Of a stretch of DNA of 64,000 nucleotides, positions 1 through 7,690 are shown piece after piece. Position 1 is the stretch's first letter; each line of letters begins with the position of its first letter. The stretch comes from JBEKIK01 sp963845975 (GTDB lineage Bacteria > Planctomycetota > Planctomycetia > Pirellulales > Thermoguttaceae): contig CAWJUD010000002.1 of NCBI GenBank assembly GCA_963845975.1, positions 1,550,001 to 1,614,000 of the forward strand, given 5' to 3'. The position numbers and the translations under genes were made by a program. The notes under the pieces are model-generated. The model did not search any database. It saw only the letters and a list, made by a program, of their open reading frames with translations, and was not told where the DNA came from.

Positions 1-1035
1 TCGTGTTGGGAAACAATTGTAGAGTGGAACAAACTGGCCAAGCAATTGCGGCAATCCGGCATCTTGGGGATTCGGCCAGAAGCGGCTGAAGCGCAATGTA
101 CGTTGCTGACGGATGTGTCCGAGAGATTCGCCGACTGCGAAGAATGCCAGATCCTTCGTCAATCGCTGCCTTATATAAAAGCAATCGGTCGTCGAGACAA
201 TGAAGGCGCACGCATCGAGGCGTCATTGAAAAAGTTGTTTGCAGACCCCCTGGTAGCTGATGTTTGGATGCTGGAAATGGAGAATGGCCGGCGCTATTAT
301 CTTAAGGAACAACCGGATTTAGGAACGACATCTTTTTCATACATAAATGCGTTCAACGGAAAAACGCGGCCGGAACCTTTGAAACAAGCGGATGCGGTAA
401 AAGCCAAGGTGGTACGCGCCCCACAGGTCTTTGTTGCAAAACAGATTCAGCCGATCCTTAATGCACTTAGCGACAGTAATTGGGAAAAGTCGTTTTGCGA
501 AATGATTGCCATTATACACGCGGATCATGAAATGGACCCCATACTAAAAATAAATCTTCTGCAACAAGTACTGCAAACAGGCGTTCGTGGAAGTTATTGT
601 CTTGAAAACGCGTTTGACCGCCACCTGGAATGGTTCAAAGAGACGAGAATAAATGCATTTGCGAATTGGCTCGATCCAACCCAATCGGAGATTAACAATA
701 CACGTAACGAAGCAAAGAGAAAATTGGAAACCTTTCCGGATGTCGATGGCCCTGGCAAAGCGGTAGAGAAAGACTTGGCGGCCATTAAGCGGAACAGGAT
801 CAGCGAGTATGATTGGATTGGTTGGTTGCACCGGGCGAGAGACGGAAGATGGGAATGTCTGACAAAACAAACACCGCTTGGAACTGGCAAGCTGTTCATG
901 GTTTGCTTACAACAATCCGGAGGAAAGTCCTTAATAGCGCCGGTCGGCAAAGTTGATCGTAACGCTATAACCATTGATACGAAATCAACCTCGATGCTGG
1001 TTGAAGGGCGGCCGTTATACTTGGCAGTACCCTAA
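1..1035 (+). CDS. Hypothetical protein, probably 5'-truncated by the window edge
   Basis: The reading frame is open from the first base of the window, so the true start is likely upstream. The first in-window start candidate is a TTG at 46. About 340 residues are visible. The protein is soluble, Lys/Arg/Glu-rich, and has no signal peptide, membrane segment or motif I recognise. It lies 44 bases before the GYF_2 gene and reads the same way, so it probably belongs to the same transcription unit as the GYF_2 and J-like genes. The function is unknown. Confidence 0.6.
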   Translation, partial: SCWETIVEWNKLAKQLRQSGILGIRPEAAEAQCTLLTDVSERFADCEECQILRQSLPYIKAIGRRDNEGARIEASLKKLFADPLVADVWMLEMENGRRYYLKEQPDLGTTSFSYINAFNGKTRPEPLKQADAVKAKVVRAPQVFVAKQIQPILNALSDSNWEKSFCEMIAIIHADHEMDPILKINLLQQVLQTGVRGSYCLENAFDRHLEWFKETRINAFANWLDPTQSEINNTRNEAKRKLETFPDVDGPGKAVEKDLAAIKRNRISEYDWIGWLHRARDGRWECLTKQTPLGTGKLFMVCLQQSGGKSLIAPVGKVDRNAITIDTKSTSMLVEGRPLYLAVP

Positions 1036-1079
1036 ATCCTGGAGTATTTGTAGTTCATCTATCAAATAAGGTTACAATC

Positions 1080-1967
1080 ATGGACACCCAGCTTTATGTT
1101 CGGATTCGCGGAAGAGTCTTGGGACCCTTTGACCAAGAAAAGCTTCAATCGCTCGTGCGTCGAGGACAGTTAAGCCGCATGCACGAACTCTCGCCAGATG
1201 CCACAAACTGGGTCCAAGCATCGACGTATCCTGAACTTTTCGTCAGCGAGAGCCATATTTCATCTGTTATTACACAACAGGTATCTAGCCAAACAACGGA
1301 AACCGTTCACGTAGACGCACATCAAATAACGGCCAGACGGTGGTGGTATCGCCTAAATGCCACTGAATTCGGTCCTGTAGAACAATCCACTTTACAGCAG
1401 ATGTTGGTATCGGGAAAGCTCGGTCCCGATGATTACGTTTGGGCGGAAGGCATGTCGCAATGGCTCCCCGTTCGACAGATTCCCGATCTGTTGCCGCATC
1501 AGGCCGCAACATGGCCACAGCAGAGCATGGGCGGGCCGTCTATCGGCCCAACAGAACGAAAATCCGAACTGTCCTTGAGCCTATGCAGAACTGCCACGAA
1601 CTCATGCTCCTGGGTTGTCTTTATCGCCATTGTTGCCTTTGTCTACGCAGGACTGGCAATTCTGGCCGGCATATTTGCTTTGATACACGGCGCTAACCAT
1701 CATTTACCAGAAGTAGTCGCTTGGGGGCTATTTGAATTGATCTTTGGCGTTGATGTTGCGGCCGGCGGCTTCTTGTTATCCAACTACGCTAGCCGCATGA
1801 AGAGTCTGCGTTATAGTAATCAAGACATAATCCTTGAAAAAGCCCTGGAGATGCTGCACACTTTCTGGATTTATGTCAGCATTAACTTGATTGTCATATT
1901 GGCCTTGTTAGTATTTCTCATGGTTTGGATGATTGCCATTGCAGGCTCGTTCCCGTGGCCCACGTAG
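1080..1967 (+). CDS. Double GYF_2-domain membrane protein
   Basis: This is a 295-residue protein with two GYF_2 (DUF4339) domains at about residues 5-53 and 88-140. Each has the GPF/GPV turn and a W/Y-rich end (NWVQAS, YVWAEGMSQWLPV). Three or four hydrophobic segments follow at roughly 177-202, 213-235 and 262-290, so it should sit in the inner membrane with the GYF pair in the cytoplasm. GYF domains usually bind proline-rich peptides. The next gene encodes a protein with a proline-rich stretch, which is a possible partner; that link is inference. An AAGG stretch lies about 8 bases before the ATG. Confidence 0.75.
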   Translation: MDTQLYVRIRGRVLGPFDQEKLQSLVRRGQLSRMHELSPDATNWVQASTYPELFVSESHISSVITQQVSSQTTETVHVDAHQITARRWWYRLNATEFGPVEQSTLQQMLVSGKLGPDDYVWAEGMSQWLPVRQIPDLLPHQAATWPQQSMGGPSIGPTERKSELSLSLCRTATNSCSWVVFIAIVAFVYAGLAILAGIFALIHGANHHLPEVVAWGLFELIFGVDVAAGGFLLSNYASRMKSLRYSNQDIILEKALEMLHTFWIYVSINLIVILALLVFLMVWMIAIAGSFPWPT

Positions 1968-2115
1968 TATTCTGTCAGAGTTTTTGGGAAGAAAATGCAA
2001 TAAAGGACGAATAGCCCATCGTATATCGAAAAATCCACTTGTCTTTCAAGTCAAAAGTTAGGCGAATAATTAATCCAACGATCCGAAAAGTAATCCCTGA
2101 ATGCTAGGGGCCCTC

Positions 2116-3504
2116 ATGTCTAGTCAATTCAATCCATATTGTGAATGGCTGGGAATTCCACCGCAAGTTCAGCAACCCAATCATTATCAGTTATTAGGAA
2201 TCAGAAATCTCGAAGACCATCAGGAGTTGATCAAAAGCGCTGCAAACGAGCGAATGAGCCGGGTCGTATCATTCAAAAGCAAGGAGAACTCGTTATTATT
2301 GAATAGAATCCTTTCTAATATCATCGCTGCCAGAGACTGTTTGCTTGACCCTACAAGAAAGGCGGAATACGACAATTCGCTTAAACTACTATCACAAAGT
2401 CCTACTAGCCGGGCAGCTTCGCCGCCTCCACCTCCAACTCCGCCATCATCTTGGACACGATCTTTGCCTTTGACCCCCATCCCGCCACCAATACAGGTAT
2501 CCTCACAATCGCTTACCAAAGAATATCACGTATCTAATTCAAATGAGGCGGGAAGATCCCCTGTACCCGAGCAAATAAAAGACACTCTAGTCAGGAATGT
2601 TGCCATCGCTGCGGGGACGGTTACAGTAATTCTTGTAGCAGTGATTCTAGTACCGTATTACTTGCGTGATAAATGGGAGATATATGAGAAAGCCCGCGTA
2701 GTTGACAAACTTGAGGAGGCGGACCGCCTCCAACAAGTCAATCCTCTCTTAGCCTATAAGGCATACGACGAAGTTCTCAAGGAAGCCCAACTGCACAAGA
2801 TCACAGATGAAGATTTCTCAAAACGACTGGCGGTTGCTGAAAAAGCGCATCTCGTCCTATATCAGAAAGTCCAGGATAAGATTAAGGAGGAGGAGGCCCA
2901 AAAACGTCGCCTTGCTGAAGAAGAAGCCAAACGTGTCGCGAATGAGAAACGCCGAATTGCTGCAGAACAGGAGCGTAAACGGGCTGCGGAAGAAGCTCAA
3001 AGAATTGCGGATGAGAAACAGCGGGCTGAGGAAAAACGACGTAAAGAGGCGGTATCGGTATACCGCAACGCGCCACAGTCAGCTAGAACTGTGTTGAATG
3101 TTGTGAAAAAGCTTGAAGCAAGAACCGAAGTTGGAATCACATATGGCGATTATGCAAACGTCGTAGGTGAAGCATGGGGCGAAGTGAAAATCTTTGTCGA
3201 GTCACCCGATGGGAAGCTCCTAAAAGAATTCAGTCAACAGTTGATGAAAGTAATCACGGATTATAAATCCGCACTCGATATTTGGCGAAGCAAGATTAAA
3301 TTCCCAAATTTGGCTTCTCCTCACGAAGGTGAATTGGATAGACTACAACAGCTTTGCTGGAGTCGAGCAGGAATGAGACTTCGGCAAGCTGAATCGCTCC
3401 TCGATGCGGACAAAACGGAAGCGACCCTCGCAACTATTGCTGCAGATAAAGAAAGTGACGAGGATATGGACGCAAAGCTAAATACTATTTTGACGGGTAA
3501 GTGA
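2116..3504 (+). CDS. J-like domain, membrane-anchored coiled-coil protein
   Basis: The start is set at the ATG at 2116 because AGGGG lies 6 bases before it; an in-frame ATG at 2101 is less likely. The N-terminus (about residues 8-90, PYCEWLGIPP ... NHYQLLGI ... ARDCLLDPTRKAEYD) is the planctomycete J-like fold, but the HPD tripeptide is absent. A Pro-rich linker follows (PPPPPTPPSS). One membrane helix lies near residues 160-182, then a long Glu/Lys/Arg/Ala coiled coil at about 245-320, then a C-terminal helical domain. It probably acts as a scaffold at the membrane together with the GYF_2 neighbour. The exact role is unknown. Confidence 0.7.
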   Translation: MSSQFNPYCEWLGIPPQVQQPNHYQLLGIRNLEDHQELIKSAANERMSRVVSFKSKENSLLLNRILSNIIAARDCLLDPTRKAEYDNSLKLLSQSPTSRAASPPPPPTPPSSWTRSLPLTPIPPPIQVSSQSLTKEYHVSNSNEAGRSPVPEQIKDTLVRNVAIAAGTVTVILVAVILVPYYLRDKWEIYEKARVVDKLEEADRLQQVNPLLAYKAYDEVLKEAQLHKITDEDFSKRLAVAEKAHLVLYQKVQDKIKEEEAQKRRLAEEEAKRVANEKRRIAAEQERKRAAEEAQRIADEKQRAEEKRRKEAVSVYRNAPQSARTVLNVVKKLEARTEVGITYGDYANVVGEAWGEVKIFVESPDGKLLKEFSQQLMKVITDYKSALDIWRSKIKFPNLASPHEGELDRLQQLCWSRAGMRLRQAESLLDADKTEATLATIAADKESDEDMDAKLNTILTGK

Positions 3505-3592
3505 TATGTGCCGCGCTTTTTCTTAAGCTGAGTCATCCTCAGATAGAGTATTGACCGTCCCTTGTTACAACTTTAAACGATCTATGCAATGC

Positions 3593-3852
3593 CTACATAT
3601 CCGGTGGCCATTTTGGTCCATCTTTGTGCAAGCATTTCTCGGTCTTCAAGGCGGCCTTGTTTTTGATGAGCATGCCGCAATTATTCTTAAACGGCAGCCG
3701 CAGATCGAGCATTTCTTGTCGATGAATTCATCGCACTTCGTACAGATCTCGTAACGAATGGCCGTTTTTTCGGCGGTCCGGATGGGAAAACCTGTGCATC
3801 CCGATGTTCTTTGCCTATGGCCTACCGTGCAGAACAATGCGGGATAATGCAA
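3593..3852 (-). CDS. Small zinc-ribbon protein, frameshifted
   Basis: The first frame reads ...YEICTKCDEFIDKKCSICGC, a CxxC/CxxC ribbon typical of small phage and planctomycete proteins. After the last CGC the frame fails, but one frame over the text continues as FKNNCGMLIKNK...TEKCLHKDGPKWPPDM and stops at 3593, which is the expected family ending (K-x-E-x-C ... W). The break is at about 3688, where TTT would need to be TTTT. No good ATG with a ribosome site is seen upstream, so the start at 3852 is arbitrary. It is either a recent loss or a one-base sequence error. Confidence 0.55.
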
Positions 3853-4061
3853 ATAAGTCGGCCAGACATGACGAAAATAAGCCCCAGGTGACGCAAGGGA
3901 TATTGGCTGTCACGGGGCGCATTGTTAATGTACGTATCGACGCCGAGAGCCGCCATGGAGTTTGGGATGCCACGAATTTAGCCACAGGCAAGAAGATCCG
4001 CATCAAATCGCCGGCCCGACTCCGCTCGGCCGTGGGCGGCCACATATCGGAGCAAGGTTGA
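3837..4061 (+). CDS. Small hypothetical protein, coupled to the next gene
   Basis: This is a protein of about 74 residues (MRDNANKSARHDENKPQ...IRIKSPARLRSAVGGH). The body (VTGRIVNVRIDAESRHGVW) looks like a short beta barrel. The start is uncertain; an upstream in-frame ATG exists at 3804. Its TGA stop (4059-4061) overlaps the TTG start of the next gene by three bases, which argues that both are real and co-translated. No family is recognised. Confidence 0.4.
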   Translation: MRDNANKSARHDENKPQVTQGILAVTGRIVNVRIDAESRHGVWDATNLATGKKIRIKSPARLRSAVGGHISEQG

Positions 4062-4294
4062 CGGATGTTCCGCAGCGAACGCAAGAGGCTTTGATAGGCG
4101 AGCAACTTGGTAGTTTGATGAAAGAGGCAGGAGCCAAAAGTTTTGAAAACGTCTACTTTTCAAAAGGCCAATTGGCGGAGATGACGCCGGAGGAAAGGAC
4201 TAAAGCCTTGCAAGCTATGGCATTGAAATCCATGATGGCTAAGAAGCAACGCGAACGCGCCAAGTGGGCAAAATTTGCGACACCGACACCGTAG
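4058..4294 (+). CDS. Small helical hypothetical protein (TTG start)
   Basis: The protein has 78 residues (MTDVPQRTQEALIGEQL...). The TTG start at 4058 has GGAG at 4049-4052 and overlaps the preceding stop, a typical coupling arrangement. The predicted product is alpha-helical and Lys-rich at the C-terminus (AKKQRERAKWAKF). It ends 2 bases before the stop of the convergent serine recombinase gene. No function is recognised. Confidence 0.5.
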   Translation: MTDVPQRTQEALIGEQLGSLMKEAGAKSFENVYFSKGQLAEMTPEERTKALQAMALKSMMAKKQRERAKWAKFATPTP

Positions 4295-4296
4295 AA

Positions 4297-5202
4297 TTAT
4301 TGCTCCTCTTTTTTACTCGCTTTGGCCCGCAATTTCAACTCGGCATCATAGGCCCTCGAACATCTTTGATACGACCATTTCCGCTTTTTCCAAGGTTGAG
4401 TATAATCTCTACCGAGTTGTTCCGAGAGCAATTTTTCTATGTAATCACTTATTTCCGGCCAAGTCCATTTGTAAAGATCACGAACCTGGACAATCTCACC
4501 CATAATGCGCCGGGTCTCCGGGTCTGGAACTGCAACTCGATTTACTCCGTTCTTGCCAACCAACTTAAATCCCATAGGGGCATGGCCGTTAGCCAATCGG
4601 CCCTTTGCTTTAAAACCAGCGAATACCTCCTTGACTCGTTCGCTTTTCATTCCCGATTCCATTTCAGCACAGGCCGCTATAACCGTCAAGAGCATTTTCC
4701 CCTGCCAGGTTTTTGTATTGACATGCAGATTTGCAATATGCACGGTCACGCCGCGTTCAGTCCATAGCCGCAATGTAGATAGACAATCTTCGGTATTCCG
4801 CCATGTTCTATCGAGATAGGCGAATACAATATGATCCCCGGCTCGAAGGGATTGGTGGAGTATCTTGCCGGCGGGCCGCAGTTTGAGTTGTACCTTGAAG
4901 GCCGACACCGCCTTATCTTCTTCAAGCCATTCCACGTCCGGCAATTGGGGATATTGCTCTCGAATAAATTCCGCCCAGCGTGATATTAACCTGCACTGCG
5001 CCTCAATGCCCAGGCCGCTGTCTATGGAATCCTGATGGGAACAACGCACATAACCCCACAATTTTACGCCTCTCGCTGCTTCGACTTCTTCGACTGTCTG
5101 GCGGCGTACTATCTTCGTATTTTCCACCAACCTTTTTAGTTCTTCCCAATCTTCGGGTTTGATTTTCAATTTCTGGCGGTATCCTAAACCTCGATTACTC
5201 AT
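4297..5202 (-). CDS. Serine recombinase (resolvase/invertase family)
   Basis: The 301-residue protein starts at the ATG at 5202, which has a strong TCCTCC complement (ribosome site GGAGGA) at 5209-5214. The catalytic block YVRCSHQDS at residues 51-59 gives Tyr51, Arg53 and the nucleophile Ser55. FAYLDRTWRN carries the second arginine motif, and the E-helix AEMESGMKSERVKEVF follows. The C-terminal part is short and basic, without the Cys-rich zinc ribbon of large serine integrases. It sits at the outer end of the left arm, where an integration or resolution enzyme would be expected. Its start overlaps the stop of the upstream gene (ATGA). It probably mediates integration/excision or multimer resolution of the island. 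Confidence 0.88.
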   Translation of the reverse strand: MSNRGLGYRQKLKIKPEDWEELKRLVENTKIVRRQTVEEVEAARGVKLWGYVRCSHQDSIDSGLGIEAQCRLISRWAEFIREQYPQLPDVEWLEEDKAVSAFKVQLKLRPAGKILHQSLRAGDHIVFAYLDRTWRNTEDCLSTLRLWTERGVTVHIANLHVNTKTWQGKMLLTVIAACAEMESGMKSERVKEVFAGFKAKGRLANGHAPMGFKLVGKNGVNRVAVPDPETRRIMGEIVQVRDLYKWTWPEISDYIEKLLSEQLGRDYTQPWKKRKWSYQRCSRAYDAELKLRAKASKKEEQ

Positions 5203-5438
5203 TTTGAATCCTCCAAAACTCTCGGATCGGCTCGTATGCAATGATCTTCGTCGGAAGGATCAACCAATGCCCCGCCTTCCAGTCCATCATCAATAAACTG
5301 CCATTCATGGGCATGCGTTAGCGGCTTGAATGGGGGCATGGTGCTTATACGAAGTGCGGACTCTGGATCGGGAGCCGCGACGATCCATAGGCTCTTAGAC
5401 GTGTGACGACTATGTTCGGAGATATTATAGGCAATCAT
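5199..5438 (-). CDS. Small acidic hypothetical protein
   Basis: The protein has 79 residues from the ATG at 5438; an in-frame TTG at 5471 is an alternative. The stop overlaps the recombinase ATG, so the two are co-translated. The sequence contains paired helices and an acidic C-terminus (DPSDEDHC). No family is recognised. It may be a recombination directionality factor by position only, which is speculation. Confidence 0.5.
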   Translation of the reverse strand: MIAYNISEHSRHTSKSLWIVAAPDPESALRISTMPPFKPLTHAHEWQFIDDGLEGGALVDPSDEDHCIRADPRVLEDSK

Positions 5439-5489
5439 GGTATTTTCTAAAAAAAGTTGCGTGCGGGACAACGGAAGCCCGGAGTTTAC

Positions 5490-5549
5490 TAGGAGCTTTC
5501 CATCGTCAACGTACCCCTACGGCTAGTCTGCACGCGACGGATATTTCAT
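5490..5549 (-). CDS. Possible micro-gene after an MPPE leader
   Basis: An ATG at 5549 follows AGGAGTTTTGTCA, the same ribosome-site block seen before longer genes in this arm. As written it gives only 8 residues (MKYPSRAD). Adding GC or CG at the GTCGCGTG step would give a product of about 20 residues ending near 5490. It may be a remnant or a very short gene. Low confidence. Confidence 0.25.
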
Positions 5550-5577
5550 TGACAAAACTCCTGACAGATTGGGGTAT

Positions 5578-5589
5578 CTCTGGCGGCAT
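5578..5589 (-). promoter_or_regulatory. MPPE leader 12-mer, copy 1
   Basis: The minus strand carries ATGCCGCCAGAG 40 bases before the ATG at 5549, with AGGAGTTTTG in between. It is one of five copies in the minus-strand arm, each ahead of a start codon. Confidence 0.6.
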
Positions 5590-5597
5590 TTATTCTA

Positions 5598-5780
5598 TCA
5601 CTGGATATTTAATGCTACAAGATTTCTTCTGCCGATTTTGTCCCAACATTTAGTGCATAGCCGTTTATCTTTGTCCACGGTATTCTCGCCAGCGGTTTCG
5701 GGACGGCGATACCGCCGATCATGCGGCACAATCAGCCTTCTTCCGCAACTCCAACAGTGACAGATATAACTATCATTCAT
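5598..5780 (-). CDS. Small double-CxxC zinc-ribbon protein
   Basis: The protein has 60 residues with CWSC near the N-terminus and CTKC near residue 42, spaced like a zinc ribbon (C-H-C-W-S-C-G-R-R-L ... R-L-C-T-K-C-W). The rest is basic, so nucleic-acid or protein binding is plausible. The ATG at 5780 overlaps the TGA of the clamp-loader-like gene (ATGA). No named family is assigned. Confidence 0.7.
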   Translation of the reverse strand: MNDSYICHCWSCGRRLIVPHDRRYRRPETAGENTVDKDKRLCTKCWDKIGRRNLVALNIQ

Positions 5781-6442
5781 GCAACCGCCTCCACTCTGGC
5801 TGCGTTGAACATCTCGACTGCTGCACCCAAAGCTGTCAATGCCCGTCTCATGCTATAGGCATTATCCTTCCATCCCATCTGCCATACGCTCGGCGGCATA
5901 AGGATACCTTCGCCGATTTCCTTCTCCCATATTTTACCCAATCGGTCGCGGCAGGCTTCGGCAAACGACGGGCCGCAAGATAGCGGGTAAATGTCGAATC
6001 GCTGCAACAAGGCTTCGTCCAGGCTGCTTGCATCATTACTGGTAGCGATCACGATTAGATGTTCCGGGTGATTCTGTTCGGAGAGTTGGTTTTTTAATTC
6101 GGAGTTGACATTCTTACTGACGGTCAACTCCATTTCCTCGATCAAGAGGATATTCCACGGGCATCCAATCATCGGTTTATAGCGGAATGTATGATCGAAT
6201 AGATGTTGCACATCTTCGATTCGCAATTTAGAGGCGGAATATGCGTACAGCCCCATTTCGGATACGCCCAGATCCGCAGTCAGGGCTTTGGCAATGGAAC
6301 TCTTGCCGATTCCGCCACAGCCTTCCAGGAGGATACAACACGGATACGGGTTTGCAACAAGGTTTTTCAGCCGCCGCACTACGGCAGGTTGGCCGACTAC
6401 ATCATTTAAGGTTGTTGTTTGGTATCGACTTGATAATCGCAT
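5777..6442 (-). CDS. Clamp-loader-like AAA+ ATPase
   Basis: The 221-residue protein starts at the ATG at 6442, preceded by AAGGAG. Walker A is GCGGIGKS (residues 41-48), Walker B is ILLIEE, sensor 1 is IVIATSN, and the ALLQRFDIYPL segment resembles the RFC/DnaX sensor region with the arginine finger area. The N-terminal YQTTTLNDVVGQPAVVRRL matches RFC small subunit/DnaX openings. The usual C-terminal collar domain is missing, so this is a minimal form. It probably loads or remodels a replication or repair factor of the island. The Walker B has Glu-Glu in place of Asp-Glu (IEEME). Confidence 0.75.
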   Translation of the reverse strand: MRLSSRYQTTTLNDVVGQPAVVRRLKNLVANPYPCCILLEGCGGIGKSSIAKALTADLGVSEMGLYAYSASKLRIEDVQHLFDHTFRYKPMIGCPWNILLIEEMELTVSKNVNSELKNQLSEQNHPEHLIVIATSNDASSLDEALLQRFDIYPLSCGPSFAEACRDRLGKIWEKEIGEGILMPPSVWQMGWKDNAYSMRRALTALGAAVEMFNAARVEAVA

Positions 6443-6755
6443 GGTAAACTCCTTGTTCGGGTGTTTCATCGAACAAATCTAATTGACCGGGCAAAAGTGA
6501 AAGCCCGGTGAATAACACTTTCTGGCGGCATATTGGAATGGGTTCGCCGCGGTATGGTCCGGGCTTGGGTGGAGGATTAGTAAGAACAAAATCATCAATT
6601 GCAATTTTGTCGGGCAGTTTTAGCCTCTGCACTTCTAGTTCGCAGGCGTAATCTTCTGCATCTTCCTCAGTCTGAAATTCGCCAAGGACAAATGCGCCGG
6701 TGTCTGTTGGCGTTCCGTCTTCGCTGTCGATTACGGCGATTAGTTTATATATCAT
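6402..6755 (-). CDS. Hypothetical protein, phage-like
   Basis: The protein has 117 residues (MIYKLIAVIDSEDGTPTDTG...). The acidic middle (TEEDAEDYACELEVQRL) looks like a short alpha/beta domain. The ATG at 6755 overlaps the TGA of the upstream gene. Its 3' end runs 41 bases into the clamp-loader gene and contains copy 2 of the MPPE 12-mer, so the leader of the next gene is embedded in this coding sequence. The function is unknown. Confidence 0.6.
   Translation of the reverse strand: MIYKLIAVIDSEDGTPTDTGAFVLGEFQTEEDAEDYACELEVQRLKLPDKIAIDDFVLTNPPPKPGPYRGEPIPICRQKVLFTGLSLLPGQLDLFDETPEQGVYHAIIKSIPNNNLK
6520..6531 (-). promoter_or_regulatory. MPPE leader 12-mer, copy 2
   Basis: The minus strand carries ATGCCGCCAGAA 89 bases before the clamp-loader ATG. 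It opens a 21-codon upstream reading frame that stops at 6466. An ACCGGGC...GCCCGGT hairpin lies just downstream (about 6486-6512). Confidence 0.6.
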
Positions 6756-7399
6756 CCTATAAACTCTCCCTCCTCGTCGAATTTATAATCGTTGGCTTCG
6801 ATCTGTTCCTTGATATACTCGTCGCTGTCTCGGTATTCGATTTCCTTTTCGCCAACTCTTGCAAGGTGACGGCAGGCTTGCTTATAAATATCAATCAACT
6901 CTGATTCGATGTCTCCCTTAATTTCATACAATACGTCCAGGTTAATGTCAGTATTGTCGTATAATTCAAACTCAACACTAACGCCGTTGTATTGTTTTTT
7001 CCCCATACTGACATGCCAGTTTATGTCATCTTCCGCAAACGCCACGGCCTTGAGCATGTCGGCCGCTTTCAATAGAGGTTTTATAGTGTCGCTATTTTCT
7101 CTCTTAGCAAATTCGCGTAGATCAATGTTTGCCATGAATGACACTTCGGGATAACCACCGAAGTCCCAATAAATTTCAGGTACTTGAATTGTCTTATCGC
7201 TGCCGGAAATTTTCCGTGTGCAATAATCTACTTTTATACCATAATCCTCCCTAAGAATGTCTTGAAAACATTCGTTCAATAACTCCGCATCGAATGAATC
7301 ATATCGCTCGCACTCCCTCCACCATTCCCTTGCCCGCTCTTTGGCTTCGAGCGATAGCTCGGAATATGGACGGCCTTCTATAATTGTGGCGGTAGCCAT
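6752..7399 (-). CDS. Phage-type 'ELS-EAK' family protein
   Basis: The 215-residue protein starts at the ATG at 7399, preceded by AGGCGTTTACCA. The opening YSELSLEAKERAREWWREC matches a family common in phages and plasmids (YxFxELSxEAKxKAxxW...), followed by a helix-rich middle and an acidic C-terminus. Some relatives carry the label 'antitoxin of toxin-antitoxin stability system', but their function is not established. The stop overlaps the next ATG. A longer reading from 7573 is unlikely because it crosses the leader. Confidence 0.65.
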   Translation of the reverse strand: MATATIIEGRPYSELSLEAKERAREWWRECERYDSFDAELLNECFQDILREDYGIKVDYCTRKISGSDKTIQVPEIYWDFGGYPEVSFMANIDLREFAKRENSDTIKPLLKAADMLKAVAFAEDDINWHVSMGKKQYNGVSVEFELYDNTDINLDVLYEIKGDIESELIDIYKQACRHLARVGEKEIEYRDSDEYIKEQIEANDYKFDEEGEFIG

Positions 7400-7443
7400 T
7401 GGTAAACGCCTGTTTAATTGGGGTACACGGCACGATCGCCTAG

Positions 7444-7455
7444 CTCTGGCGGCAT
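7444..7455 (-). promoter_or_regulatory. MPPE leader 12-mer, copy 3
   Basis: The minus strand carries ATGCCGCCAGAG 56 bases before the ATG at 7399. It opens a 13-codon frame (MPPELGDRAVYPN) that ends 15 bases before that start. Confidence 0.6.
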
Positions 7456-7515
7456 AAACCATCAGGGCTAGGAGGCCGGGCTGGGCTACTAATGCGTATT
7501 TGCCCGCGCTCCAGG

Positions 7516-7686
7516 CTATTTTGAATCGCTGGCACTCTCGGCGGATGGTTCCTTCAATGGCATGGGCCACCAATCATTAAATCCCGCCTGATTAGCCCAC
7601 TCATAGGCATCGTCCAATGTCTTGAACGGGCCGTAAACTGTAAATCCGTTTCGTGGATTGCCAGTTAAAATAATGTGCATACCCAT
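7516..7686 (-). CDS. Small hypothetical protein with SPOR/WGR-like YGPF motif
   Basis: The protein has 56 residues from the ATG at 7686 (MGMHIILTGNPRNGFTVYGPF...). It begins 4 bases after the stop of the VWA gene, with AGAGGAAT inside that gene as ribosome site. The GFTVYGPFKTLDDAYEWA pattern is typical of short single-domain phage or plasmid proteins with a beta-beta-alpha fold. The function is unknown. Confidence 0.55.
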   Translation of the reverse strand: MGMHIILTGNPRNGFTVYGPFKTLDDAYEWANQAGFNDWWPMPLKEPSAESASDSK

Positions 7687-7690
7687 GTGA

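Noticed and set aside
6752..7573. Longer start for the ELS-EAK gene at 7573
   Set aside because: It would translate through the MPPE leader; the ATG at 7399 with the shared ribosome-site block fits better.
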